From: an uncultured Bacteroidales bacterium
GTDB taxonomy: Bacteria > Bacteroidota > Bacteroidia > Bacteroidales > F082
Reading direction: 5' to 3'
Assembly (NCBI GenBank): GCA_946184615.1
Contig: CAMHFN010000009.1
Coordinates: 1 to 64,000, forward strand
DNA: 64,000 nt
In this document: one piece after another, positions 7,956 through 16,395 of the stretch
Numbering within the stretch: the stretch's first letter is position 1
Layout: the number at the start of each line of letters is the position of its first letter
Position numbers and translations under genes: made by a program
Notes under the pieces: model-generated
What the model saw: only the letters and a program-made list of their open reading frames with translations
The model's database searches: none
What the model was told of the DNA's origin: nothing

Positions 7956-9080
7956 GGAATTCAGCATCACCGGCATCAGCAGCATCAACACATCCTCTCC
8001 TGCAGTCTCATTGTCGACGGGAGTGACAATGCCTGCACGGTTGGGAGCCGACATTTCCAATTTCACTTCAGTAGTATCGAGGTTGGAGAGCATCTCCTGG
8101 AAGAAACGCGAATTAAAGCCAATCTCGATATCATCGCCCGTGTAGCTACAAGCCAGACGTTCTTTGGCCTCGTTGTAGAAATCAATGTCTTCAGCCGTCA
8201 GCAGGATCTCTTGACCCGTAATCTTGAAACGCACTTGGTGCGTGGCTTTGCTGGAGAACACAGCGACACGACGGATGGCCGAAAGGAACAACTGACGGTC
8301 GATCACCAGCTGATTCGGATTCTTCGTAGGAATCACTGCCTCGTAATTCGGGTAATGGCCTTCGATGAGACGGCACACCAACTTATAGTCACCGAACACA
8401 AAGGAAGCATTGGTCCTGTTGAACTCAATCTTCACGGGCTCGTCGCCCAAAGTGCCAAGGATGTTCTTCAATTGGTTGATAGGCTTCTTGGGCATGATGA
8501 ACGAGGCCACCACATCGGAACGGACATCCATCCGACGATAACGCACCAATTTATGAGCATCGGTAGCCACGAAGGTGAGATAGTCCTCTTTCATCTCCAT
8601 CAGCACACCTGACATAATCGGTCGAATCTCGTCGTTACCTGTAGCAAAGACTGTCTTCTCGAAGCCCCTAGCCAGGATATCGGCGGGGATTTCCCAAGCC
8701 GAAGTGTCTTCCATCACTGGAAGCTGAGGGAACTCGTCGCTCTTGTGACCCGAGAGCTTGTACTGACCTTCGCCCGCATGAAGCACTACGGCAAGAGTGT
8801 CTTCTGCAATACTCACCGTCACCGGAACATCGGGGAAGTTCTTCATGATGTCAAGCAGGATACGAGCAGGGATAGTCACCTCGCCAGTGCCTTCCATCAC
8901 ATCAGGTGCAAGGTTGACCGTCATCGTGGTTTCGAGGTCGGAAACGGTGACTTTCAATCCCGAGTCACTCAATTGGAACAAAAAGTCGTCCAAAATCGGC
9001 AAAGTGTTGTTCGAACCAATCACACCGCTTAAGGCCTGAAGGCTCTTCAACAATTTCAAACTTGATACGATAAACTTCAT
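7953..9080 (-). CDS. dnaN: DNA polymerase III beta subunit (sliding clamp)
   Basis: The ring-shaped clamp that tethers the replicative polymerase to DNA. 375 residues match the family length. The N-terminus MKFIVSSLKLLKSLQALSGV, the GNNTLPIL-type segment (SNNTLPILDDF), the central FATGNDEIRPIMSGVLMEM, ATDAHKLVRYRR and the ending LMLLMPVMLNS are characteristic of Bacteroidales DnaN; the final residues form the clamp's C-terminal arm. I chose the ATG at 9080, which gives the canonical start; a longer start at 9128 adds 16 residues that overlap the promoter region. The gene is alone, not in a dnaA operon. Confidence 0.97.
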   Translation of the reverse strand: MKFIVSSLKLLKSLQALSGVIGSNNTLPILDDFLFQLSDSGLKVTVSDLETTMTVNLAPDVMEGTGEVTIPARILLDIMKNFPDVPVTVSIAEDTLAVVLHAGEGQYKLSGHKSDEFPQLPVMEDTSAWEIPADILARGFEKTVFATGNDEIRPIMSGVLMEMKEDYLTFVATDAHKLVRYRRMDVRSDVVASFIMPKKPINQLKNILGTLGDEPVKIEFNRTNASFVFGDYKLVCRLIEGHYPNYEAVIPTKNPNQLVIDRQLFLSAIRRVAVFSSKATHQVRFKITGQEILLTAEDIDFYNEAKERLACSYTGDDIEIGFNSRFFQEMLSNLDTTEVKLEMSAPNRAGIVTPVDNETAGEDVLMLLMPVMLNS

Positions 9081-9132
9081 TTCTCTATATTTTAATTGAT
9101 TACTATTACTATTTATCCAATTAACCAATTTA

Positions 9133-9140
9133 CAAAATTA
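9133..9140 (-). promoter_or_regulatory. -7 element of dnaN
   Basis: On the minus strand this reads TAATTTTG, fitting TAnnTTTG, about 52 bases before the dnaN ATG. Its position is one reason for rejecting the upstream alternative start. Confidence 0.6.
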
Positions 9141-9153
9141 TAAAAATAATCGT

Positions 9154-9186
9154 TTTAAAATGGTTTTTTCAAAAAAAATCATTTTT
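9154..9186 (-). terminator. AT-rich hairpin after the 1218-residue gene
   Basis: On the minus strand AAAATGATTTTTT and AAAAAACCATTTT form an imperfect low-GC hairpin about 10 bases after the stop of the upstream gene. It could act as a weak terminator; stability is doubtful because few G-C pairs are present. Confidence 0.35.
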
Positions 9187-9196
9187 CTCTCCTCTC

Positions 9197-12100
9197 TCAC
9201 CTCACCCCCGCACGCTTCAACCGACCCAAGAAGTTAGTCAAAGCCTCGTAGGGTGTCACCACATACTCAAAATACGCTTTGTCCGACTTCACGGAACGGC
9301 TACTCTCAGCCATGTCGGAAAGCCGTGTGTTTATGGTCCCGTAAGTGGCATGAACTTGCAACTGCCCATCGCCACAATTATAACTGATATAGGTCTGGAA
9401 CAAGTCATTCTTAAAGAAATAAGTCATCACACCCAAACGACGGTCGAATACCACATAGCCATCAACATAGCGGTTGACTATATGTTTGCCAAGACTTCCA
9501 ATTCCAATCTTGCCTACGGAAACAAACGCTCGTAGCTCGGGATTCCAAACCATTTTCAGAGAAGGAATAACTATGGTTTTATCATAAAAACTACCAGTTT
9601 CGATTTCGGGATATCCAGTGAGTTCCATATCTGCCTGCAACAGCAATGACTTGACCTCACCTTGTTCTGAACGGATATAATCCAAATACCTGGTCTTGGT
9701 CAGATCGACAGCCTCTCCCTCCATCGAAGCATAGATATCAGCGATATCGCCAAGGATTTGGTCATCGAAAACAGGTGCATTAAACACGTTCAGCACCTCT
9801 ATAACAATGCTATCATTGGGATAATTCACATAGTCACCATAACAGGTAAGATCCGTCAATCCCACATCAAATCCCAAATCGGAAGCGCCACTCATCGTGG
9901 TCACGCAACGCTCATCAAGCGTCAGGGTATGTTTTTCATCTTGAACCACATAGCGTTTTTGCTCCAAATCGTAGCGCATGTCACCGTTTTGGTTGGTCAC
10001 CATCACCGTCTCGGGGTTCATGGGCTTCATGAAGTTGACGTGATATCCTCCTTGGCTACCATACTCATAGCACAATCCATTGAAGAGGCCCTGGCGCACT
10101 TTCCGCACCTTGTCCATATCCACAGGGATGCTCACCTCCGTCGGGTCAATCTCCGCCGAGGCCGCAAACCACACTGTATCTTCCAAACACGATTGTTCCA
10201 GGCGGAAGAAGCCCTCGTAACGATCAAAACGCTGAGAGGCTGTAGAAGTAATCTTACCTTGGAATCCGAAATACGGACTCAGCATGAAATTGAGCGAGTC
10301 AGGCACTTCAGCATGGGCCACCGTCACGCTATCGACAGGGCTTATCACGTCGAAAAACAACGGTGTTGCCACCCCATCCGCATCGATATAATCTTTGATG
10401 CCCAGGGCTGAATAATGATGCCGACTGTAGATGGAAACTGCAGCATCCTTATAAACATGCATTCTAAGCGCTGTATCAGCCACAATGGTGGCATGTTCCA
10501 TAGGAGTTATGGCAGCATTACGTTGGATGTCGACGGTACCGTTCCAAGGGGTAATCTCTGCATCCGCCACGTTGACATGGTCCACGCCGTGGGCATGGAT
10601 GACATATTCATTCATATCATAGTCGGCATGGGTACTGAAGAACGAGAGGGAGTCATGCTCCGGCAACAGTGACACGAATTCGGAAGGCTCGCCATGAAGG
10701 TGAATGTTGTTGGCGGCCATATCCCATTCCGCTTGATTCAAGGAGCAATAGAACTTGTTAAGCGGGAAGTCGAGGTGGCTGTTTTCATTGAGGTATTCAT
10801 ACCTTACGACCTTGGAACCTAGATTGACATGCAAACGATAGTTTTCGGCCAAAAAAGCTTGCGTCGTGCCGTCTTGGTCGTACAATCGGAAGTCAGATGA
10901 GTCAGCCACAAACGAATGGCTGGCGAAATCGAAATACTTGGAATCGAAACGGGTCAGGCCGAAAGTCAACACGCCATCGCCGCCGAAACCTTGCTCGGAA
11001 ATCCGTGTCGAGCCTTTAAAGAAGGTGCTATCGTAAATACAGATCGGTTCCTCCTTTGTCGTGGCGTAAAGCTGAGGCGCGGTCACATCCCATTTGATCT
11101 CCATCGGACCACAAGAAGCCTTGGGGAAGGTCACCCCTTGATTCCGCTCATGCATTTGGAGCGACTGCACTTGCGCCACTACCGAATCGATGTAAAAATC
11201 AAAATTATCCGACATGAACTCCGCCGTCTCCACGTCCAGCTGACCCATGCCATAGAAGCCCTCGTTGGAGAGGTGTATCTTCTGATGGAAGCGTCCCTTC
11301 CCACCATAGGTGGAATAGCTGTCTTTCTGTCCATCCCCAACCACATGGTTGAAGCCCAGCGAATGATCGTCCATCACCACCAGCGACTCGCTAATATCCG
11401 GGAAGATCCCGCCTGACACCAATTTCCCTTTGAATGCGATATCCTCGCTATTAAGGTTGTCGAGGCTTTTCACTGAGAAGGGGTCCAAGCAAAAATAGAA
11501 CTTGCCGTCGAGCATCGCTTCGTCAAGGGAATCTGCTGGTAGTTCTACATTGAAATCGCCCTTGTTGATTTTCCTATAGAACGTATAGGCATGGCCTGGA
11601 CAGTTGAACCGAGGATAGTCGGGGGTCTCCCTAACGCTGGATTTGTTGTCACTCTCATCAATCTGGAGTTCACCTGAAAGGCGTTCCAGAAGGCCTTCCA
11701 CGGGATAGACCTTGCCATCGAAACGAGCGTAGAAGCGCAACGAATCCACCTTGTTCATCTCGATGGAAAAATTACTATAGTTGAATTGGCTTTCCTTTGT
11801 GAAAAATTCATACATCCCTGCCATCACACAGCCCGAAAATTTGAAATTTCGATTCTTCCTCAAGGTCACCATTCCATAATTAGGGATAATCACCACATGT
11901 TTGAAATCACTCAGGGTGACCACGGGCATGTCGGCCTTGTTTTGATAGTCACGGATGCCGTACACCATCATGTCGTTGGTTCGCAGCATCAGCTGGATGT
12001 TCGGCTCCTTGTTGGTGGTTCGCGTTTGGAACTTGATGACATCGAAGTCGAACTCATTACGTTCCGAGGCCAACACGTCGAAAAAACGGTCGAGTACGAT

Positions 12101-12853
12101 GACCTGCTGTGTATCCTTGTCGTATTCGAGATAGCCTTCTGACTGAAGTAGCAAAATCAAAGAAAGCACTTGCGACTGTGGGTATTTAATATAGGAAACA
12201 TAGTCGCGAAGGTAAAACTGGTGATCATCATTCCCATACAACTTCAGAAACTGGTTCAGGTTTTCCATGGGATTTTTGATGTCGAGTGCCTGAATCTTGA
12301 GGTAGTCAGCCTTACGGAAATAGTTCACTGAGGCCACCAGACCTTCACTCTCCCCGCTAGTGCCTTCGAGACGGCGGAACTCCATATAGTCCTTGTCGCG
12401 GTTCCAATAGATGGCTTCCAAAAAGATGTCATACTCATGATAGGTGTCGTGAAAAGGTCCGGTCCCCACCCCATTGTCCTTACGATAAAGCAAAACCAGG
12501 TTTTTGTCATGAATATACCGAAAGCCCAAATCGTTGTGATAAATTGAATCTACGGTATTGTGAATGGTATCATAAAGATAGATGCGGGCTCGAGTTTGAC
12601 TGGAAGCGATACTGTTGTCCTTCAACACAAAACGTTTCGACATCACCCTAACCGTGACGCGTTTATTGTATTTGAATACCAACTGGGCAGGAATCTCCTT
12701 CGTTCCTGTAATCACTTTTGAATTTCCCGACGTACTGGTGTCGCCCAGATATTCAACATTTCCGAAGACACGATTCTTGTCGATCGTGATTTGGGCAAAA
12801 CCAAACACGACAAAGACCAGGTGAGTCAGCAGTACCGCTACAATCTTTTTCAT
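9197..12853 (-). CDS. Very large exported protein of unknown function (1218 residues)
   Basis: The protein opens with a signal peptide (MKKIVAVLLTHLVFVVFGFAQ) and is otherwise long, soluble and rich in beta-strand-like segments, with no lipobox, no T9SS sorting domain and no membrane helices. The middle (residues ~480-980) repeatedly shows phrases such as GMGQLDVETAEFMSDNFDFY, HGEPSEFVSLLPEHDSLSFF and QGKITSTASQRFDRYEGFF. These suggest a repeated beta-sheet scaffold, perhaps binding at or across the periplasm. I do not recognise a catalytic motif. The N-terminal third has alpha-helical segments (ENLNQFLKLYGNDDHQFYLRD). It begins 5 bases after prmA and probably forms an operon tpiA-prmA-this gene. 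No function should be assigned. Confidence 0.85.
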   Translation of the reverse strand: MKKIVAVLLTHLVFVVFGFAQITIDKNRVFGNVEYLGDTSTSGNSKVITGTKEIPAQLVFKYNKRVTVRVMSKRFVLKDNSIASSQTRARIYLYDTIHNTVDSIYHNDLGFRYIHDKNLVLLYRKDNGVGTGPFHDTYHEYDIFLEAIYWNRDKDYMEFRRLEGTSGESEGLVASVNYFRKADYLKIQALDIKNPMENLNQFLKLYGNDDHQFYLRDYVSYIKYPQSQVLSLILLLQSEGYLEYDKDTQQVIVLDRFFDVLASERNEFDFDVIKFQTRTTNKEPNIQLMLRTNDMMVYGIRDYQNKADMPVVTLSDFKHVVIIPNYGMVTLRKNRNFKFSGCVMAGMYEFFTKESQFNYSNFSIEMNKVDSLRFYARFDGKVYPVEGLLERLSGELQIDESDNKSSVRETPDYPRFNCPGHAYTFYRKINKGDFNVELPADSLDEAMLDGKFYFCLDPFSVKSLDNLNSEDIAFKGKLVSGGIFPDISESLVVMDDHSLGFNHVVGDGQKDSYSTYGGKGRFHQKIHLSNEGFYGMGQLDVETAEFMSDNFDFYIDSVVAQVQSLQMHERNQGVTFPKASCGPMEIKWDVTAPQLYATTKEEPICIYDSTFFKGSTRISEQGFGGDGVLTFGLTRFDSKYFDFASHSFVADSSDFRLYDQDGTTQAFLAENYRLHVNLGSKVVRYEYLNENSHLDFPLNKFYCSLNQAEWDMAANNIHLHGEPSEFVSLLPEHDSLSFFSTHADYDMNEYVIHAHGVDHVNVADAEITPWNGTVDIQRNAAITPMEHATIVADTALRMHVYKDAAVSIYSRHHYSALGIKDYIDADGVATPLFFDVISPVDSVTVAHAEVPDSLNFMLSPYFGFQGKITSTASQRFDRYEGFFRLEQSCLEDTVWFAASAEIDPTEVSIPVDMDKVRKVRQGLFNGLCYEYGSQGGYHVNFMKPMNPETVMVTNQNGDMRYDLEQKRYVVQDEKHTLTLDERCVTTMSGASDLGFDVGLTDLTCYGDYVNYPNDSIVIEVLNVFNAPVFDDQILGDIADIYASMEGEAVDLTKTRYLDYIRSEQGEVKSLLLQADMELTGYPEIETGSFYDKTIVIPSLKMVWNPELRAFVSVGKIGIGSLGKHIVNRYVDGYVVFDRRLGVMTYFFKNDLFQTYISYNCGDGQLQVHATYGTINTRLSDMAESSRSVKSDKAYFEYVVTPYEALTNFLGRLKRAGVR

Positions 12854-12858
12854 GATCC

Positions 12859-13686
12859 TTATTTTATGAATTCCGCTGCCACCCAGTTGTTTCTGACCAA
12901 GTGATGCACATAATGCAGTCCAAGGCGTTCCGCCTCTGTCTTGATGCTCTCCAGATCCTCGGAATAGAAGCCACTGAAAAAGATGCTTGCCTGGGAACGC
13001 ATGGCCTCCACATAGGCACGCATGTCACGCAACAGGATGTTACGGTTGATGTTGGCCAGCACCACATCGAATGCTCCCTTGATGGCCGCGGCATCGCCAA
13101 GAACGATTTCAATATCATCGATGCCATTGAGTGCCACATTAGTGAACGCATTGTTATAGGCCCACTCATCGTTGTCGATGGCCACCGTACGGGCTGCCCC
13201 CAATTTCTTGGCAAGGATGGCCAAGACCGCGGTGCCACTACCCATGTCGAGCACGTCCTTCCCCTTGAAATCCGTTTCCAGCATCAGAGCGATGATCTGT
13301 GCCGTAGTCTCATGGTTCGCCGTGCCGAACGACATCTTAGGTTCAATAACCAAGTCAAATTCGAAACTCGGATCCGGCTCATGGAATGGAGCCCTTACTC
13401 GACAACGCTCGTTGATGACAACGGGTTGATACGAGGCCTCCCACAATTCATTCCAGTCTTTGTCGGGCATCTCCTCCACCGCTAGCAAATGGATTCCTCG
13501 AAAGGCCTCCATGCGAAGCAACTCTTCCACGGCAGCATCGTCACGAATCTCTCCCGAGCAATAGGCCTTGAGTCCCCAATCGTCATCCATGAAGGAGTCA
13601 AAGCCTATCTCTGCGAGCATTGACACCAGCATATCATGCTGAATGTCCGACACAGGTCCCGTAAATGAATACTCAATTGTTTTCAT
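12859..13686 (-). CDS. prmA: Ribosomal protein L11 methyltransferase
   Basis: Uses S-adenosylmethionine to trimethylate ribosomal protein L11. The 275 residues contain the N-terminal L11-recognition domain and a Rossmann methyltransferase core. Visible motifs are SFGTANHETTAQI, the SAM motif VLDMGSGTAVLAILAKKLGA, AIDNDEWAYNNAFTN and the substrate motif VVLANINRNIL (family NINxxxL). It starts 16 bases after tpiA. The 28 bases before the ATG (13687-13714), which reach into the tpiA coding end, look like four degenerate 7-base units (ACGGAAA, ACTGAAA, ACGGAGA, TCGGGAA). Confidence 0.95.
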   Translation of the reverse strand: MKTIEYSFTGPVSDIQHDMLVSMLAEIGFDSFMDDDWGLKAYCSGEIRDDAAVEELLRMEAFRGIHLLAVEEMPDKDWNELWEASYQPVVINERCRVRAPFHEPDPSFEFDLVIEPKMSFGTANHETTAQIIALMLETDFKGKDVLDMGSGTAVLAILAKKLGAARTVAIDNDEWAYNNAFTNVALNGIDDIEIVLGDAAAIKGAFDVVLANINRNILLRDMRAYVEAMRSQASIFFSGFYSEDLESIKTEAERLGLHYVHHLVRNNWVAAEFIK

Positions 13687-13702
13687 TTCCCGATCTCCGT
13701 TT

Positions 13703-14482
13703 TCAGTTTTCCGTTATCCCCGATGCTTGCAGACAGATGGAGACGAAGTCATCCGCTTTCAACGATGCGCCACCGATAAGGCCGCCGTCAACATCGGGTT
13801 GAGAGAACAATTCCGTGGCATTTTTTGCGTTGCAGCTACCCCCATAGAGGATACGGATGTCGTCAGCGGTGGCTTCATCATAGTGTTCTTTTACCAGCTG
13901 ACGGATAAAGGCATGCATCTCTTGTGCTTGCTCCGGTGTGGCCGTCTTGCCCGTGCCGATCGCCCATACAGGCTCATAAGCGATGATGGCATCATAGATG
14001 GCATCACCGTCGAGATGGAACAGCCCTTTTTCAAGTTGTTCCTTCACCACTTCGAAATGGCGCCCCGCCTCACGTTCTTCAAGCACCTCCCCCACACAAT
14101 AGATAGGAGACATATTGTTCTCTATCAGTCGGTTAATCTTTTCGGCTAGGACCTCGTTGGTTTCACCGAAATATTTTCTACGTTCGCTGTGACCAATGAT
14201 GCAGTAATCTACGTCGAGCGATTTCAGCATTTTGGCCGACACCTCACCGGTGTAGGCACCCTTGTCGTAAGCACTGCAGTTCTGTGCGCCCACATTGAAC
14301 CGCTGCTCGTCGAACTCATAGTCCGTCAACATTTCCAGATAGGGAAATGGAGGACATACTATCACTTCGCATTTCAGTTCTTCCTGTTCGTCCAAACGGT
14401 CGAGGATATCATCAACCAAGGTTTCAGCCTCTTCAAAAGTGAGGTTCATTTTCCAGTTTCCTGCTACAATTTTGCTACGCAT
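13703..14482 (-). CDS. tpiA: Triosephosphate isomerase
   Basis: Interconverts dihydroxyacetone phosphate and glyceraldehyde-3-phosphate in glycolysis. 259 residues, full length. Key residues are visible: VAGNWKMN with the active-site lysine, CIIGHSERRKYFGE with the catalytic histidine, AYEPVWAIGTGKTATPEQA with the catalytic glutamate and the flexible lid loop, and the phosphate-binding ILYGGSCNAKN and GLIGGASL. It is the first gene of a probable three-gene operon with prmA and the large exported protein. The promoter is back-to-back with that of the gene at 14580. Confidence 0.98.
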   Translation of the reverse strand: MRSKIVAGNWKMNLTFEEAETLVDDILDRLDEQEELKCEVIVCPPFPYLEMLTDYEFDEQRFNVGAQNCSAYDKGAYTGEVSAKMLKSLDVDYCIIGHSERRKYFGETNEVLAEKINRLIENNMSPIYCVGEVLEEREAGRHFEVVKEQLEKGLFHLDGDAIYDAIIAYEPVWAIGTGKTATPEQAQEMHAFIRQLVKEHYDEATADDIRILYGGSCNAKNATELFSQPDVDGGLIGGASLKADDFVSICLQASGITEN

Positions 14483-14531
14483 ATTTTGAGATTTAAAGAT
14501 TAGAATTCTATTTAAAAAAAAACAGAAAAAG

Positions 14532-14539
14532 CAAAGGTA
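14532..14539 (-). promoter_or_regulatory. -7 element of tpiA
   Basis: Minus-strand TACCTTTG, matching TAnnTTTG, 49 bases before the tpiA start. It sits 13 bases from the divergent plus-strand element. Confidence 0.65.
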
Positions 14540-14552
14540 CGAAATAATTCTC

Positions 14553-14560
14553 TATTTTTG
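14553..14560 (+). promoter_or_regulatory. -7 element of the gene at 14580
   Basis: TATTTTTG matches TAnnTTTG, 19 bases before the ATG, implying a very short leader. Confidence 0.65.
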
Positions 14561-14579
14561 TAATTTAAAAACTTGAATC

Positions 14580-15335
14580 ATGCAAAAAACAAAGACCTTC
14601 TTGCTTATCCTATTGATGGCAGCGGGATTCTGCCATGCGCAGGAGGAGGCGGTATCCTTCCCTACCGACCGGCCGGGCAACGTATGGGGTACCGAAGTGT
14701 TACCCTTCCAAAAGGTTTCCTGGGAAAACGGTTTCAGTTTTGAACGAAACCAAGGAGACCGCTCCATCTCTCTTCCAAGCACCATTGTCAGATACGGCAT
14801 CTTCGAAAACGTGGAACTGAGAGTGGGCACCGACTTCCAGATGTTTGAAGAACAGCCCTACGAGACCAAGCTATGGGGCATCACGCCGCTGACCATCGGC
14901 ACCAAAATCCATTGCTATGAAGGCAATGGCATCCTCCCCTCGGTAGGTGTGTTGGCCCAGTTGCAATCACCGCATATCGGTTCTGCCAACCTACTCCCCG
15001 ACCACCTGGCCCCTGCCATGTATCTCATCTTCGAGAACGATATCAATGACTGGTTTGCGGTATGTTACAATGTGGGAACCGAATGGGACGGCACGACGGC
15101 CACCCCGACCACTTTTCTTGGGCTGAATCTGGGCTTCAGTTTGACCGACGACATCGGCGCGTATGTCGAGACTTTCAATTATCTTCACCCCGAAGGAAAC
15201 CTTTACCTTTCAGAAATCGGGCTCATCTTCACACCTTCTCCAACGCTACAACTCGATATCGAAGCTGACCTTGACGTGCGACACATAAAAGATTTCTTCC
15301 GCATTGGCTGTGGAGTGGCATGGATGATTAACTAA
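14580..15335 (+). CDS. Putative outer-membrane beta-barrel protein, phenol-degradation 'MetA'-like transporter family
   Basis: 251 residues with a signal peptide (QKTKTFLLILLMAAGFCHAQ). The mature part resembles small outer-membrane proteins of the Phenol_MetA_deg / transporter group: TDRPGNVWGTEVLPFQK after the signal sequence, LRVGTDFQMF, and alternating amphipathic strands through to ADLDVRHIKDFFRIGCGVAW. The name of the family does not imply phenol breakdown here; a beta-barrel of unknown substrate is the safe reading. It overlaps the convergent ABC permease gene by 8 bases at the 3' end. Own promoter. Confidence 0.75.
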   Translation: MQKTKTFLLILLMAAGFCHAQEEAVSFPTDRPGNVWGTEVLPFQKVSWENGFSFERNQGDRSISLPSTIVRYGIFENVELRVGTDFQMFEEQPYETKLWGITPLTIGTKIHCYEGNGILPSVGVLAQLQSPHIGSANLLPDHLAPAMYLIFENDINDWFAVCYNVGTEWDGTTATPTTFLGLNLGFSLTDDIGAYVETFNYLHPEGNLYLSEIGLIFTPSPTLQLDIEADLDVRHIKDFFRIGCGVAWMIN

Positions 15336-16395
15336 TTCGGACACGAGGGTCGATGATGCCGTAAACAATGTCAACAATCAAATTGACGATGATGAGCATC
15401 ACCGCAATTAACAACACGGCCCCCATAATCACTGGGAAATCATACTTCTCCAAGGCATCCACTACCACCACACCGATGCCTTTCCAGTCGAACACATATT
15501 CGATGAAAACAGCGCCTGCCAACAAAGAGGCAAACCACCCTGAGATGGCCGTCACCACAGGATTCAGTGCATTGCGCAAGGCATGAACACCTATCACGCG
15601 CCAGGGGCGTAAACCTTTGGCTTTAGCCGTCCTTACATAATCCATCGACATGGCTTCCAACAAGGAGGTCCTCGTCAACTCCACCACTACCGCCAAGGGT
15701 CTCATACCCAACGTTAAAGCCGGAAGAATGAGGTTTGATAAAGTAAGATACTCTCCCCTGCCATATTCATCCACGGTATAGAGGCTTCCCGTCATGCTCA
15801 GCCCAGTGACATCCTCCAAGATAAAGCCAAAGATCCACGCCATCAATATGGCAGCAAAGAACGAGGGCAACGACATGCCTATCGTGGTAATGAACAACGT
15901 GAGTTTATTCAGAAAGTTTGTATTCAAGATCGCCGTCAAGATGCCAATCGCCAAACCAAGAATGAACGCTATGGAAATGGATACCGCTGCCAAGAGCAAC
16001 GTGTTGGGGAAGGCCTCTCCCAAAATAGCAGATACCTTGCGTTTGCTTTGGTATGACATCCTGAGATAAGGAGCCTTCAATACTACCGCCGTCGCACCTA
16101 TCGTGGCAATACGGGCGTATGGTGCCCTCTTTTCCAAAGTCTCCTCCCCCTTTGAGACATTATAAAAGGAAAGCGGGACCAAATCGTTGAGATAGTCCAC
16201 ATATTGTTTGCCCAGACTCTGGTTCAACCCCAGTTCTTCACGAATGGCATCCACCGACTCCTTGTCAGCACGCTGACCAAGCATCATCTGGGCTGGATCA
16301 CCCGGCAAAATGTTAAACAGGAAAAACACCAACGTGGCGACACCCCAAAGCACCGCCAGACCATAAAGCAACTTCCTGATTATATACGCTCCCAT
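15328..16395 (-). CDS. ABC transporter permease, DppB/OppB family
   Basis: Integral membrane subunit of a dipeptide/oligopeptide-type ABC importer. 355 residues with the family opening GAYIIRKLLYGLAVLWGVATLVFFLFNILPGDP (split: IIRKLLYG, then the first helix, then NILPGDPAQ), five to six hydrophobic helices, and the EAA-like loop RTAKAKGLRPWRVIGVHALR that contacts the ATPase. The large insert after residue 60 (VDYLNDLVPLS... KGEETLEKR) is longer than in typical DppB. No partner permease, ATPase or binding protein is next to it, so the rest of the transporter must be encoded elsewhere. The start overlaps the stop of the upstream gene by 16 bases, indicating co-transcription. Confidence 0.88.
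   Translation of the reverse strand: MGAYIIRKLLYGLAVLWGVATLVFFLFNILPGDPAQMMLGQRADKESVDAIREELGLNQSLGKQYVDYLNDLVPLSFYNVSKGEETLEKRAPYARIATIGATAVVLKAPYLRMSYQSKRKVSAILGEAFPNTLLLAAVSISIAFILGLAIGILTAILNTNFLNKLTLFITTIGMSLPSFFAAILMAWIFGFILEDVTGLSMTGSLYTVDEYGRGEYLTLSNLILPALTLGMRPLAVVVELTRTSLLEAMSMDYVRTAKAKGLRPWRVIGVHALRNALNPVVTAISGWFASLLAGAVFIEYVFDWKGIGVVVVDALEKYDFPVIMGAVLLIAVMLIIVNLIVDIVYGIIDPRVRIS

Noticed and set aside
14580-15335. A phenol-degradation role for the small outer-membrane protein
   Set aside because: The family name reflects its first described member; no aromatic-degradation genes are nearby.
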